A stretch of DNA of 64,000 bases from Blautia sp. (GTDB lineage: Bacteria; Bacillota; Clostridia; Lachnospirales; Lachnospiraceae), in NCBI GenBank assembly GCA_017475035.1, contig JAFVGK010000152.1, positions 1 through 64,000 on the forward strand. Reading direction: 5' to 3'. The position numbers and the translations under genes were made by a program. Below the pieces are notes generated by a model, which ran no database searches, had not been told where the DNA came from, and saw only the letters and a list, made by a program, of their open reading frames with translations. This document shows positions 51,756 to 60,596 of this stretch, one piece after another (positions within the stretch are counted from its first letter, which is position 1; each line of letters starts with the position of its first letter).

Positions 51756-52736
51756 ATGGCCGAAGAGAGAATGGGGATTTTATATCTGATGAGAATCTTA
51801 CTCGAAGAGACAGATCCCGCACATCCGATGAATGCCGCGCAATTGATGGAACGGATGACAAACCGGTACAGCATAGGCTGTGACCGCAAGACGCTTTATG
51901 CCAACATCCGGCGCCTGCAGGAATTTGGCCTGGATATCGGGCAAAAGAAAGGAAGAAGCTTCGGCTATTATATCAAAAGCAGAGATTTCGACCTCCCGGA
52001 ATTGAAGCTTCTTGTGGATGCCGTGCAATCTTCAAGATTTATTACCAAAGAAAGATCTGAAGAGTTGATCAAAAAGCTGGAGAAACAGACCAGCCAGGAA
52101 AACGCAAGACAGCTGCAGCGGCAGGTCTTTATCTATAACCGGGTCAAAGCGGACAATAACGCGATTTATGAAAATGTCGACACGATCCATGCCGCCATCC
52201 ACGAAAACCGGCAGATCCTGTTCCGATATTGTGAATGGAGCATGGAGAAAAAGCTGGTCCAGAAAAAAAACGGCGCAGACTATCGGGTTTCCCCCTGGGC
52301 TCTGGCCTGGACAGACGAGAAGTACTATCTCGTGGCCTACGATGCGGCGGCGGGCATCATCAAGCATTATCGCGTCGATAAAATGCAGCAGGTCCGTCTT
52401 GATGAAAAAGAGCGTATGGGAAAAGAGCATTTCGATCATTTTGACCTGGCAGCTTATTCCCGGAAAACCTTTGGCATGTACGGAGGCAAAGATGTCCGGC
52501 TGAAGCTTCAGGCCAGCCGGGAACTGGCCGGCGTGGTCATTGACCGTTTTGGCCAGGACGTGATGATGATCCCGCAGAAGGATGGGACGTTTTCCTTTAC
52601 CGTCACTGTCCAGATCAGCCCCCAGTTCTTCGGCTGGCTGACCGGCATCGGAAAGGGAATCCGTATCCTCTGGCCCAAAGACGCCGCCGAAGCCTATCAG
52701 GCTTATCTGCGGGACATCCTGGAATCTTTATCCTGA
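51756..52736 (+). CDS. WYL-domain transcriptional regulator
   Basis: 326 residues. N-terminal winged HTH (about 1-75; CDRKTLYANIRRLQEFGLDI is the recognition region), then a WYL domain with VSPWALAWTDEKYYLVAYD (Tyr in place of the name-giving Trp) and HYRVDKMQQVRLDE, then a WCX-like C-terminus. WYL proteins sense small ligands or nucleic acids and control stress, defence or metabolism genes. AAAGGA precedes ATG 51756. It faces away from thiT; target unknown. Confidence 0.9.
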   Translation: MAEERMGILYLMRILLEETDPAHPMNAAQLMERMTNRYSIGCDRKTLYANIRRLQEFGLDIGQKKGRSFGYYIKSRDFDLPELKLLVDAVQSSRFITKERSEELIKKLEKQTSQENARQLQRQVFIYNRVKADNNAIYENVDTIHAAIHENRQILFRYCEWSMEKKLVQKKNGADYRVSPWALAWTDEKYYLVAYDAAAGIIKHYRVDKMQQVRLDEKERMGKEHFDHFDLAAYSRKTFGMYGGKDVRLKLQASRELAGVVIDRFGQDVMMIPQKDGTFSFTVTVQISPQFFGWLTGIGKGIRILWPKDAAEAYQAYLRDILESLS

Positions 52737-52910
52737 CATATACTCATGAACGCAATTATACTCCCGTTTTATTTTGAACACACCGAACGTTCACTCGTTA
52801 TATGATAATCGTATCGGGAGACATTTACGTGATCGAGTATAATTTACGGACAAAACGATAAACGATATTCCCGCGAAACAGATTGCCGGGGATTTTTATC
52901 CGAATATGCT

Positions 52911-54014
52911 TCAGGTCCGGATCTTCAGCTGATCCTGCACGTCCCCTCCACCAAAAACAAGGAATTCCCGGATACTCAGACTTACCTCTCCACCGACCCT
53001 GTGATTCCGATAAGCGTACCCGTCCGCAATCACCCGGACCTCTGCCTTGCCTACCCGGATCCGCAGATCTGTAACGTCTCCGAGATAATACATTCTTTCA
53101 ATCTTTCCACGGATACCGCCGTTTGAACCGGCCTGATCTCCGTTCCCGTTCTTTCCGTCCTCAAGCAGAATGTTCTCCGGCCGTATGGCAATCTGCACGG
53201 CTCCGGTCTGTTTCATTTCCGGATAAGAAAGCTCTGCTTCCCAGTCTGTGACATGGACGCTCCCGTCCTTCGCCGTCCCCCGGAAGAACTCTACCTTTCC
53301 CAGGAAATCCGCGACAAAGGGATTCTCCGGGTGATTATATATCTCCTCCGGAGAGCCCGACTGCTGGACGATGCCGTTGTTGATCAGAAAGATCCTGTCG
53401 CTCATCGCCATGGCTTCTGTCTGGTCATGGGTTACATAAACTACGGTAATACCAAGGGATTTTGTAATATCTTTAATCTCAAAGCGCATGGTTTCCCTTA
53501 ACTTTGCGTCCAGATTCGACAACGGTTCATCCAGAAGCAAAAGCTTCGGCCGGGCAAGCAAGGCCCTTGCCAGAGCCACTCTCTGCTGCTGTCCGCCGGA
53601 AAGCTGGTTCGGCAGCCGGTCCGCGTACTGGGAAAGATGCACCACCTCCAGGATATGGGTAACCCGCTCCTTAATCTCCGCTTTGGCAGTCTTTTTGATC
53701 TGCAATGGATAAGCAACATTGTTAAACACCGTCATGTGCGGCCAGACCGCATATGACTGGAAAACCATGCCGATATCTCTTTGTTCCGGGGCAACAAAGG
53801 TCTTCGGCCCGGACACCATCCTTTCATCAATCCAGATCTCACCGGTTGTAGGAATCTCAAAACCCGCAATCATTCTGAGTATTGTCGTTTTCCCACAGCC
53901 GGAGGGTCCCAGCAGAGTGACAAATTCACCGTCCTGAAACACTTCATTAAATTCTTTGAGCACCTGGACATTTTCATAGCTCTTTGTCAGATTCTTAATG
54001 GTAACGCTGGACAT
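52911..54014 (-). CDS. ABC transporter ATP-binding protein, Fe3+/FbpC type
   Basis: 367 residues. Walker A LGPSGCGKTTILRMIAG, signature QLSGGQQQRVALARALL, Walker B LLLLDEPLSNLDAKLRE, switch VVYVTHDQTEAMAM, then a TOBE domain with IAIRPENILLEDG. ATG 54014 with GGGAGGAGGC is clearly the start; upstream in-frame sequence is family C repeat. It is the last gene of an SBP-permease-ATPase operon resembling ferric-ion or other small-solute importers. Confidence 0.93.
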   Translation of the reverse strand: MSSVTIKNLTKSYENVQVLKEFNEVFQDGEFVTLLGPSGCGKTTILRMIAGFEIPTTGEIWIDERMVSGPKTFVAPEQRDIGMVFQSYAVWPHMTVFNNVAYPLQIKKTAKAEIKERVTHILEVVHLSQYADRLPNQLSGGQQQRVALARALLARPKLLLLDEPLSNLDAKLRETMRFEIKDITKSLGITVVYVTHDQTEAMAMSDRIFLINNGIVQQSGSPEEIYNHPENPFVADFLGKVEFFRGTAKDGSVHVTDWEAELSYPEMKQTGAVQIAIRPENILLEDGKNGNGDQAGSNGGIRGKIERMYYLGDVTDLRIRVGKAEVRVIADGYAYRNHRVGGEVSLSIREFLVFGGGDVQDQLKIRT

Positions 54015-54024
54015 AGCCGCCTCC

Positions 54025-54092
54025 TCCCAAAACGAAGCTTTGTACTTTGACTCAATATTTTCGGATGACGATTTGCTGTCGTAAAAATCAGT
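54025..54092 (-). repeat. Dispersed repeat family C, copy 5
   Basis: GCAAATCGTCATCCGAAAAT, ATTGAGTCAAAGTACAAAGC, TTCGTTTTGGGAGGAGGC. Shortened hairpin (GATTTTTACGACAGCAAATC). Confidence 0.7.
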
Positions 54093-54097
54093 CTCCT

Positions 54098-56542
54098 TTA
54101 AATCGAGAATTCTCCCTTCGTCAAACGGTTCAGCACAAAGTTCAAAACAACAACGACCAGCAGAATGCCCGCAGCCATCGCGCACGCCTGGGGCTGGCTG
54201 GTAAACGTCCAGTACTGGAACAGCTGGAAGCCGATCGTCTTTGTATTTGTCGAATACAGAAGGGTCGTCATCGAAAGCTCATAAAAGCTCGGTATAAAGA
54301 TCAAAAACCATCCCGCCGCAATCGATGGGAAAATCAACGGCCCCGTAATCCGGAACATTGTCCGCAGCCAGCTTGCGCCGGAAATCTGCGAGCATTCCTC
54401 CAGAGAAACATGTATCTGAGACATCGCCGAAACCACCGTACGCATACCCATCATCAGATATTTGATCAGGTAGGCAATGATCAGAATCGAGGCCGTCCCG
54501 TAAATATTTATGCCGAACTTTCCGCGCATTGTCATGATCAGACCCAGGGCAATAACAACGGACGGGGTTCCGGAGCCCAGTGTGATCAAAAAGTCCGGAA
54601 TCTTTCTCCCCCGGATCTTTGTCCTCTGAAGCAGGTAGCTCATGGTACAGGAAATCACGATTCCAATGGTCGCCGTGATAATTCCGAAAATCAGGGAATT
54701 CTTCATGCACATCAGCGTCTCATTTCTCGCGAGAGCTTTCCACTGTGTGAGCGTAAAATTCCCCTTCGTCCAGAGCGTCTTTCCCACATCTGTCTTAAAG
54801 GACGTGGACAGAACCGTGAGAAACGGAATCACGACGGCAATCAGGGCAAACAACGTAACCAGCAGGGTAAGCGGCCAGCGCCACTTGCGCAAATCCACAA
54901 TATTGGGCTTTGTCGATTTGCCGGACACCGTGATATATTGCCTTTTTGCGACAACGAAATCGGAAACATACAGCACAAAAATCGCGATAACGATCAGAAA
55001 TACCGCCAGTCCTGTGGCGTCATTGATTCCCTGTACGCCAAGGCCATTGTATTCGATAATCCTTGTCGTAACCGTATGTATGTTTCCCGGCGCCCCGATA
55101 ATCGACGGAATTCCGTAACAGCTCGCGGCACAGACAAATACCAGCAGGGCGCCGGCGATCAGCGACGGGGTCATCATGGGCAAAGTGATGCGCAGTACGG
55201 TCGTAAAGGGACTCGCGCCTGAAACCCTCGATGCTTCCTCCAGGGAAGGATCCATCTTTTCCATGGATCTGGAAATCGTAATAAACGCATAGGGAAAATA
55301 AAAGGTTGTCAGTACCCAGATCAATCCGCCCAGAGAATAAATATTTAACGGTCCCTGGGAAATGTTCAGGTGAAACAGCCGGCGTATCAGCAGATTGATG
55401 GTTCCCACGTTTTTATTCAGCAGCCGCAGCCAGGCCATGGCTCCGACATAAGGCGGCACCATATAGGTAAGGACAAACAAGGAGCGGAAAAATTTCCGGC
55501 CGTACATGTTTGTCCTGCCCACCAGCCAGGCCAGCGGAAAGGCAATCAATGTTCCCAGGGCCATGGTGCTGGTGGCAGCGATCGTCGTATTGGTCAGAGC
55601 CTGCCAGTTCATCTTATAGGTATACAGGCGGCGGAAGGTCTCCAGGGAAAAGCTTCCCTCCGGGAAAAACGCTTTCACGACCATATAGATGAGAGGCAGC
55701 AGCTGAAAGAGAAGCAGAAAATCCACAATCACAAGGATCAGGATCCACTTAAAATCCATCCTCCAGCTCCGGTCCGCCTTCAGCAGGAAAAAGAGCAGCA
55801 GCGTGTCCAGAAGCAGCAAAAGTCCAAAAAGCACTACCGTGCGTCCATGGCGGATGACCCATGCGCTGACCGGGGAAATCTCCCCCGTCACCACCTGACT
55901 CATCACCTCGACCGCGCCTTCACCCTTCCCAACTGCGCGGGTAAAGGCAAGAGAGGTATCCTTGTTCAAGACCGTGGCGTTTTCGTTGGAAAAAGCCAGA
56001 AACGCCTGCATCAGCATGGCCGTATCCGCCCCGGTCAGGGCGGGAATCTCAGAGAGCACCGGGTCTGTATCCACCTCTTCTTTCGACGCCAGAAGCTTAA
56101 GCATATGATCCTCGGCTTCCTCCCGGTTTTTAACCGCGGCCAGGGATTTTCTCTGGGAACTCGATATTTTCTTTCTGGAATAAGAATAGGTCATGGAAAG
56201 CAGCTTCCAGATTTGCGGATCTGAATATTCCTCCAGCCCGGCAATCTCACAGCCCCATTCATCTGCCAGCAGCGTTCTCGCCGTATCAGCGCAGCCCGCC
56301 TGCACCGCCTCATCTGCCCGGGACAAAGCCGGCGCAATCACATTTTTATACAATGCGTCCGCTTCTTTTCCAAGAGCAAGCGCCTGACTGAAGGCATCAT
56401 CCGTAGAAAAAGAGGAGCTTCCAGCCGTGCGGATCCCATTCACTCCAAAGGCTGTCAGGAAGACCGAAAAAGCAAGAAAAACTCCAAGGAAGATAAGAAT
56501 AACGATTTTGCCGCGGTTCACCTGCGGCCTTGCCTGATTCAT
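54098..56542 (-). CDS. Fused ABC permease (FbpB-like) with extra N-terminal external domain
   Basis: 814 residues. Residues 1-240 are not part of the usual permease: a membrane helix (12-33), an external helical domain rich in Ala/Glu/Asp (about 40-225), and a second helix (VVLFGLLLLLDTLLLFFLLK). Residues 265-814 hold two BPD_transp_1 halves with about 12 helices, each with an EAA loop (LEEASRVSGASPFTTVLRIT; LEECSQISGASWLRTMFRIT). The fused two-half layout fits Fe3+ FbpB. The external domain may help dock the binding protein. The upstream hairpin 56590-56637 separates it from the SBP gene. Confidence 0.92.
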   Translation of the reverse strand: MNQARPQVNRGKIVILIFLGVFLAFSVFLTAFGVNGIRTAGSSSFSTDDAFSQALALGKEADALYKNVIAPALSRADEAVQAGCADTARTLLADEWGCEIAGLEEYSDPQIWKLLSMTYSYSRKKISSSQRKSLAAVKNREEAEDHMLKLLASKEEVDTDPVLSEIPALTGADTAMLMQAFLAFSNENATVLNKDTSLAFTRAVGKGEGAVEVMSQVVTGEISPVSAWVIRHGRTVVLFGLLLLLDTLLLFFLLKADRSWRMDFKWILILVIVDFLLLFQLLPLIYMVVKAFFPEGSFSLETFRRLYTYKMNWQALTNTTIAATSTMALGTLIAFPLAWLVGRTNMYGRKFFRSLFVLTYMVPPYVGAMAWLRLLNKNVGTINLLIRRLFHLNISQGPLNIYSLGGLIWVLTTFYFPYAFITISRSMEKMDPSLEEASRVSGASPFTTVLRITLPMMTPSLIAGALLVFVCAASCYGIPSIIGAPGNIHTVTTRIIEYNGLGVQGINDATGLAVFLIVIAIFVLYVSDFVVAKRQYITVSGKSTKPNIVDLRKWRWPLTLLVTLFALIAVVIPFLTVLSTSFKTDVGKTLWTKGNFTLTQWKALARNETLMCMKNSLIFGIITATIGIVISCTMSYLLQRTKIRGRKIPDFLITLGSGTPSVVIALGLIMTMRGKFGINIYGTASILIIAYLIKYLMMGMRTVVSAMSQIHVSLEECSQISGASWLRTMFRITGPLIFPSIAAGWFLIFIPSFYELSMTTLLYSTNTKTIGFQLFQYWTFTSQPQACAMAAGILLVVVVLNFVLNRLTKGEFSI

Positions 56543-56583
56543 ACGTTCACCTCACAGTGTATTTTTTCTATCCTTACCGGAAA

Positions 56584-56637
56584 AAAGATAAGGGAATGGT
56601 CAACCTGTCAGTGCGCTGACAGGAAAACCATCCCCTT
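56584..56637 (-). terminator. Intergenic hairpin after binding-protein gene
   Basis: Arms AAGGGAATGGT / ACCATCCCCTT around an inner CCTGTCAG/CTGACAGG hairpin; minus strand ends TATCTTTTTT. Typical for reducing downstream expression relative to the SBP. Confidence 0.7.
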
Positions 56638-56682
56638 GTCGTTAGAATCTCATCTCATCCGAGTTCCGGCTTCCATAAATGA

Positions 56683-57729
56683 TTATTCAGAGATGGTGAC
56701 CGCTTCCTGGAATCTGGTACGGATCTCTTCACGGTCATGATAGCACCGCTCCCAGTCGACTCCGATATCTTTGGAGATCAGTTCATCCGTATCGATGGAA
56801 TCATAAGGAACTTCCTTCATGCCGGCAAGAACGCTGTGCATATATCCCGCCAGGATATACTTCTGGCCGGCTTCGCTGAGGAACCATTTCGTAACGGCCT
56901 CGCAAGCCTCAAGATTCGCGTTTGCGCTCTTGTCCTCGGCGATAGTCATCACTGTGCTGGGAATCAGGATTACGCCGTCATCCGGATAAATGACCTCGAT
57001 CTTGGAGCCATCCTCCTTGCGGGCGCGCAGCACAGACTCTTCAAGAATCATGATCTCCTTGCATTCCCCTGTCTGAAGCTTTGCCAGAGCCGTGGAGCCG
57101 GACTCGATCATGACCTGGTTCTTCCCGAGGGCGTCAAAATACTCATATCCATACTTATCAGAAAGCGCGACAATCGCAGCCATCGCTGTGCCGGAGGTAA
57201 GCGGGTCGCTCATGGAAATCAGACCCTTCATGCTCTCATCCTCAGCAAACTCCTTAAACGTATGCGGTACCTCATCCTCGCCGTACAGCTCCGGATTGTA
57301 AGCAAGAACCATATTTAAGGTACGGGCCGGATACCAGTATCCTTCCTCATCATACTCAAAACGAAGCAATTCATCCGGATTCTCGATTTCCATCTGCTCC
57401 AGATAACCATACTCCTTCAGCTCCAGGGAATAAGCCGGCTCCGCAACCAGCAGCATATCACAGCTGAGGACGCCGTTTAAGTCATCCCCCATCTCCCCCG
57501 CCAGCTTCGTCTGCAGAGAACCTGTCCCGCCATAGAAAAACTCTACCTCAAGATTTGGAAACTCTTCCTTCAAAGCCTCTGTCATCATATCAATCGCAAA
57601 CTGATACATCGAGGTATAGATCACGATCTTTCCTTCAATATCCTCGTTGTCTGCCTCCATCGCGGACGTCGTGACAGCCCCATGGGTCAGAAGCAGCATA
57701 GCGAGCGCAAATGATAACAATCTTTTCAT
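56683..57729 (-). CDS. Extracellular solute-binding protein (Fe3+-type, SBP family 1)
   Basis: 348 residues. Signal MKRLLSFALAMLLLTHGAVT... ends SAMEA, without a lipobox Cys. The mature fold: KIVIYTSMYQFAIDMMTEAL, NLEVEFFYGGTGSLQTKLAG, PARTLNMVLAYNPELYGED and DPLTSGTAMAAIVALSDKYG. Resembles FbpA/AfuA ferric-binding proteins; anion or phosphonate ligands are other options. GGGAGGGC precedes ATG 57729. First gene of the operon with fused permease and ATPase. Confidence 0.92.
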   Translation of the reverse strand: MKRLLSFALAMLLLTHGAVTTSAMEADNEDIEGKIVIYTSMYQFAIDMMTEALKEEFPNLEVEFFYGGTGSLQTKLAGEMGDDLNGVLSCDMLLVAEPAYSLELKEYGYLEQMEIENPDELLRFEYDEEGYWYPARTLNMVLAYNPELYGEDEVPHTFKEFAEDESMKGLISMSDPLTSGTAMAAIVALSDKYGYEYFDALGKNQVMIESGSTALAKLQTGECKEIMILEESVLRARKEDGSKIEVIYPDDGVILIPSTVMTIAEDKSANANLEACEAVTKWFLSEAGQKYILAGYMHSVLAGMKEVPYDSIDTDELISKDIGVDWERCYHDREEIRTRFQEAVTISE

Positions 57730-57806
57730 TTTGATGCCCTCCCAAGCATAACGTGAATAACAGTTGGATTCCCGCAAAGCTGAATGAGCCTTTGCTTCCG
57801 GTTAAA

Positions 57807-57835
57807 ATATTATCATGCTCATATTTTTTTGTCAA
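57807..57835 (-). promoter_or_regulatory. Promoter of Fe3+-type ABC operon
   Basis: Minus strand TTGACA (57830-57835), 17-bp spacer, TAATAT (57807-57812). Confidence 0.75.
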
Positions 57836-57857
57836 TTGAAGTGCTTTCCTTTTTATG

Positions 57858-58019
57858 CTATGATTGCATCGACAAAATCGTCATCCGAAGACATTGAAAC
57901 TTCATTTTGGGAGGAGACATATTTTGCCCACGGCTGCGTTTTTTGCAGGCGTGGCTGCAAAATAGGCATCCGTGACCATTGAGTCAAAGTACAAAACTTC
58001 GTTTTGAAAGGAGTTTTTC
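57858..58019 (+). repeat. Dispersed repeat family C, tandem copies 6a and 6b
   Basis: First ATGATTGCATCGACAAAA (family A tip) joined to TCGTCATCCGAAGACATTGA and CTTCATTTTGGGAGGAG. Then a hairpin ATTTTGCCCACGGCTGC ... GGCTGCAAAAT, GGCATCCGTGACCATTGAGT and ACTTCGTTTTGAAAGGAG before ATG 58022. Two partial units in tandem, both ending in a ribosome-site-like sequence. Confidence 0.75.
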
Positions 58020-58021
58020 AT

Positions 58022-58567
58022 ATGGAATTATATCAAGGCAGACCGGAAAGCACCGAAGGCAGGCTTCCCAGGGAAATACGAACCTATGATTTTCTTGACA
58101 GCCTGAAGATCCCGTACCTGCGGACAGACCACGAGCCGGCCAACAACATGGAAGCCTGCAACGAAATCGACGCGGTACTTGGCGTACTCATCTGCAAAAA
58201 CCTGTTTTTGTGCAACCGTCAGAAAACAAGTTTTTATCTTCTGATGATGCCCGGGGATAAAAAATTCAAAACCAAGGAGCTTTCGAGTCAGATCGGATCT
58301 GCCCGTCTCTCCTTTGCCGATCCGGATGCCATGCTCAGATACCTGGACATCGAGCCGGGCGCCGTGAGCATCATGGGACTCATGAATGACAAAAACCATG
58401 ACATTCAGCTTCTGATCGATGAGGATGTCCTCAAAGACGAATATCTGGGCTGCCACCCCTGCGTCTGTACCTCCAGTCTCAGGCTGAAAACAAAAGACGT
58501 GATTGACAAATATCTCCCGGCAACCGGGCATGCCTACCGCCTGGTTCACCTGGTCGGAGAGGATTAA
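58022..58567 (+). CDS. YbaK/ProX-type aminoacyl-tRNA deacylase
   Basis: 181 residues, YbaK/EbsC fold: IPYLRTDHEPANNMEACNEI, CKNLFLCNRQKTSFYLLMM, TKELSSQIGSARLSFADPD and DIEPGAVSIMGLMNDKNHDI. Related to free-standing ProXp/PrdX proteins that hydrolyse mischarged Ala- or Cys-tRNA(Pro). The catalytic Lys is plausibly in CKN. GAAAGGAG from a family C repeat is its ribosome site. Twenty-odd bases before the diguanylate cyclase gene, so they may be co-transcribed. Confidence 0.9.
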   Translation: MELYQGRPESTEGRLPREIRTYDFLDSLKIPYLRTDHEPANNMEACNEIDAVLGVLICKNLFLCNRQKTSFYLLMMPGDKKFKTKELSSQIGSARLSFADPDAMLRYLDIEPGAVSIMGLMNDKNHDIQLLIDEDVLKDEYLGCHPCVCTSSLRLKTKDVIDKYLPATGHAYRLVHLVGED

Positions 58568-58585
58568 CGCAAGAAAGGTACTGTT

Positions 58586-59716
58586 ATGAACCTTCAGGCT
58601 ACTATCACCGTCAATATCATCGGTGTTTTTCTGGCTGTCATCACCTGGGTCAACAGCCACATCGTCCGTGAAAGGCAATCGCTGGATGACATCCTCTTTT
58701 CCGTCATGCTGTTTATATCGGGTTCCTCCTGTATTGTCGAACCCATCACCTTTCTGATCGACGGCAGGGTCTTTCCGGGTGCTTTCCTGATCAGCCGTGT
58801 GACAAATACCTGGCTTTATCTGGGCAGCAGCTCCATCTCCCTGATCTGGTGCCTTTTTGTGGATCACAAGCTGTATCAGAACACCAGGCGGCTTCGCAGG
58901 GTTTATGCCCCGGCCATCGCTGTCGGTGTCATCGGCTGGCTCGCCACTTTAGGGAACGTCTGGGGAAATTACTTTTTCTCCTTTGACGCACAGAATACGT
59001 ATCACAGGGAGCCATATGGCTATATTATGTTCGCATTGCCGATCATATATTCTGTCATCAGCATTATAACTGTTTACAAAGCCAGAAAAGAATTCGGTGA
59101 CCTTCGGTTTTTCCCGGTCTGGTCTTTTTTAACCCCGTTTTTCCTGGGCATGGGCGTCCAGACTCTGGTTTATGGCATCTCTGTGGCCTGGTGCTCTGTG
59201 TCCATAGGACTTGCGGTTCTTTTTATGAGCCTTCAGAACGAACTGGTCTATCGGGATCCCCTGACCGGACTTTATAATCGCAATTACCTGAACTATGTCC
59301 TGAAATCCACCGGCTGGAATCGTGCAGGCCGTCATGGCGGCATCATGATTGATCTGGATTTCTTCAAAATCATCAACGATACCTATGGCCATACCAGCGG
59401 AGACAATGCTCTCTGTGACGTCGCAGACCTGCTGCAGGCCTGCCTTCCGGAAAAAAGCCTTGCTTTCCGCTATGCCGGGGATGAGTTTATCCTGCTTTTT
59501 GACGCGTCTGAAGAGGAGGAAATCCTTGCCGTCGAGAACCGGATCCAGGCTTCCCTCGATGATTTTAACGCGCAAAAGAAACGGCCCTATCATTTGTCCC
59601 TGTCCATGGGGCACAGCTGCTTTCTTCCCGGCACCCACGACGCCGACAGTTTCCTGACAGCAATGGATAAGAGTATGTACGAAAACAAACGAAAGCATCA
59701 TGAGGCCGCAGAGTAA
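58586..59716 (+). CDS. Membrane GGDEF diguanylate cyclase
   Basis: 376 residues. About six or seven membrane helices in the first 205 residues, then a GGDEF domain (about 215-370): DPLTGLYNRNYLNY, GIMIDLDFFKIINDTYGHTS and active-site loop RYAGDEFILLF, where Ala replaces the first Gly; such AGDEF forms are often active. No RxxD inhibitory site is visible just upstream. Makes c-di-GMP from GTP; sensed signal unknown. The neighbouring tad genes make a surface-pilus link plausible but unproven. Confidence 0.92.
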   Translation: MNLQATITVNIIGVFLAVITWVNSHIVRERQSLDDILFSVMLFISGSSCIVEPITFLIDGRVFPGAFLISRVTNTWLYLGSSSISLIWCLFVDHKLYQNTRRLRRVYAPAIAVGVIGWLATLGNVWGNYFFSFDAQNTYHREPYGYIMFALPIIYSVISIITVYKARKEFGDLRFFPVWSFLTPFFLGMGVQTLVYGISVAWCSVSIGLAVLFMSLQNELVYRDPLTGLYNRNYLNYVLKSTGWNRAGRHGGIMIDLDFFKIINDTYGHTSGDNALCDVADLLQACLPEKSLAFRYAGDEFILLFDASEEEEILAVENRIQASLDDFNAQKKRPYHLSLSMGHSCFLPGTHDADSFLTAMDKSMYENKRKHHEAAE

Positions 59717-59741
59717 TGCAGCGGCAAAAGCTGTCTCCTGC

Positions 59742-60407
59742 TTATTCAGCTGCTGCGCCGGAGTCAGCTGACGCAGCCGGTTCTTTCAGCGAAATCTTTA
59801 AATCCGGCGCAAGCGAGCAGGGAATCACATCCTCAAAAGAATACAGGTGCAGACCCGTATCCTCTCTCTCCCGGTCAAATATGAAGACCGCGATGTTTTT
59901 CTGTTCCGGGTAAATAAGCCAGTATTCCCGCACGCCGGCAAGGTAATATTTATTCAGCTTAATCACATCATCCCTGCCCCGCGACGAAGGCGACAGGATT
60001 TCCACCACCCAGTCCGGCGCGCCATGACATCCTTTTTCATCCAGCTTCCCGGTATCGCAGACCACAATCAGATCCGGTTCGAGATAAACCTTGTCATCGT
60101 CGAAAGGATAGACCGCAAAGGGTGGGATATAGACTTCACACTTGCTTCCGTGTGATTTCAGATAATGCGCCACCTGGAAAAACAGTTCCCCGTTAATCCT
60201 TTGATGCGTACGGGAGGGAGCCGCCATATAATAGATTTTTCCGTCAATCAGCTCCGCCCTGACTCCCTCCGGCAGCGCATAGATATCCTCTATTGTATAG
60301 ATTCTCTCCTGGGTTTTCCGCGCATATGCAGCCGCAGGTTCACAAATTCCCGGCATGTCTGAGCGACCGGCATTATTTTTCTTTGTCTCGTATAAATCCT
60401 GATGCAT
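59742..60407 (-). CDS. Uma2 family (DUF820) restriction-endonuclease-fold protein
   Basis: 221 residues from ATG 60407 (AGGAGG upstream in a family C repeat; in-frame sequence further up is the repeat). PD-(D/E)xK nuclease-like core: LEPDLIVVCDTGKLDEKG, APDWVVEILSPSSRGRDD, KYYLAGVREYWLIYPEQKN. Common in clostridia and cyanobacteria, function unknown. N-terminal AYARKTQERIYTIEDIYAL is typical. Confidence 0.88.
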   Translation of the reverse strand: MHQDLYETKKNNAGRSDMPGICEPAAAYARKTQERIYTIEDIYALPEGVRAELIDGKIYYMAAPSRTHQRINGELFFQVAHYLKSHGSKCEVYIPPFAVYPFDDDKVYLEPDLIVVCDTGKLDEKGCHGAPDWVVEILSPSSRGRDDVIKLNKYYLAGVREYWLIYPEQKNIAVFIFDREREDTGLHLYSFEDVIPCSLAPDLKISLKEPAASADSGAAAE

Positions 60408-60419
60408 ATTCCCACTTTC

Positions 60420-60510
60420 CTCCTGAAACGAAGCTTTGCAGGTTGACCCCATGTCTTCGGCTGACGATTTTGCGGCTCCGGCAGCCGGGGCTGCCGAAGG
60501 CAAAATCAGC
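60420..60510 (-). repeat. Dispersed repeat family C, copy 7
   Basis: Minus reading: GATTTTGCCTTCGGCAGCCC / ...GGAGCCGCAAAATC hairpin, GTCAGCCGAAGACATGGGGT, CAAAGCTTCGTTTCAGGAGG, then ATG 60407. Confidence 0.75.
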
Positions 60511-60596
60511 TTCCTGTATTATGCCCGTTTATTTGAGTATATTCTTTCTTTATTCTAGCACTTGCCTGGTAACTGTCAAGAAATCGTTTTTCCTTT

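Noticed and set aside
52911-54185. 57-residue N-terminal extension of the FbpC-like ATPase
   Set aside because: Comes from family C repeat and permease end; the GGAGG-supported ATG at 54014 is the real start.
54047-56224. Two long plus-strand frames rich in Arg, Gln and His
   Set aside because: Antisense to the fused permease; composition typical of antisense membrane proteins.
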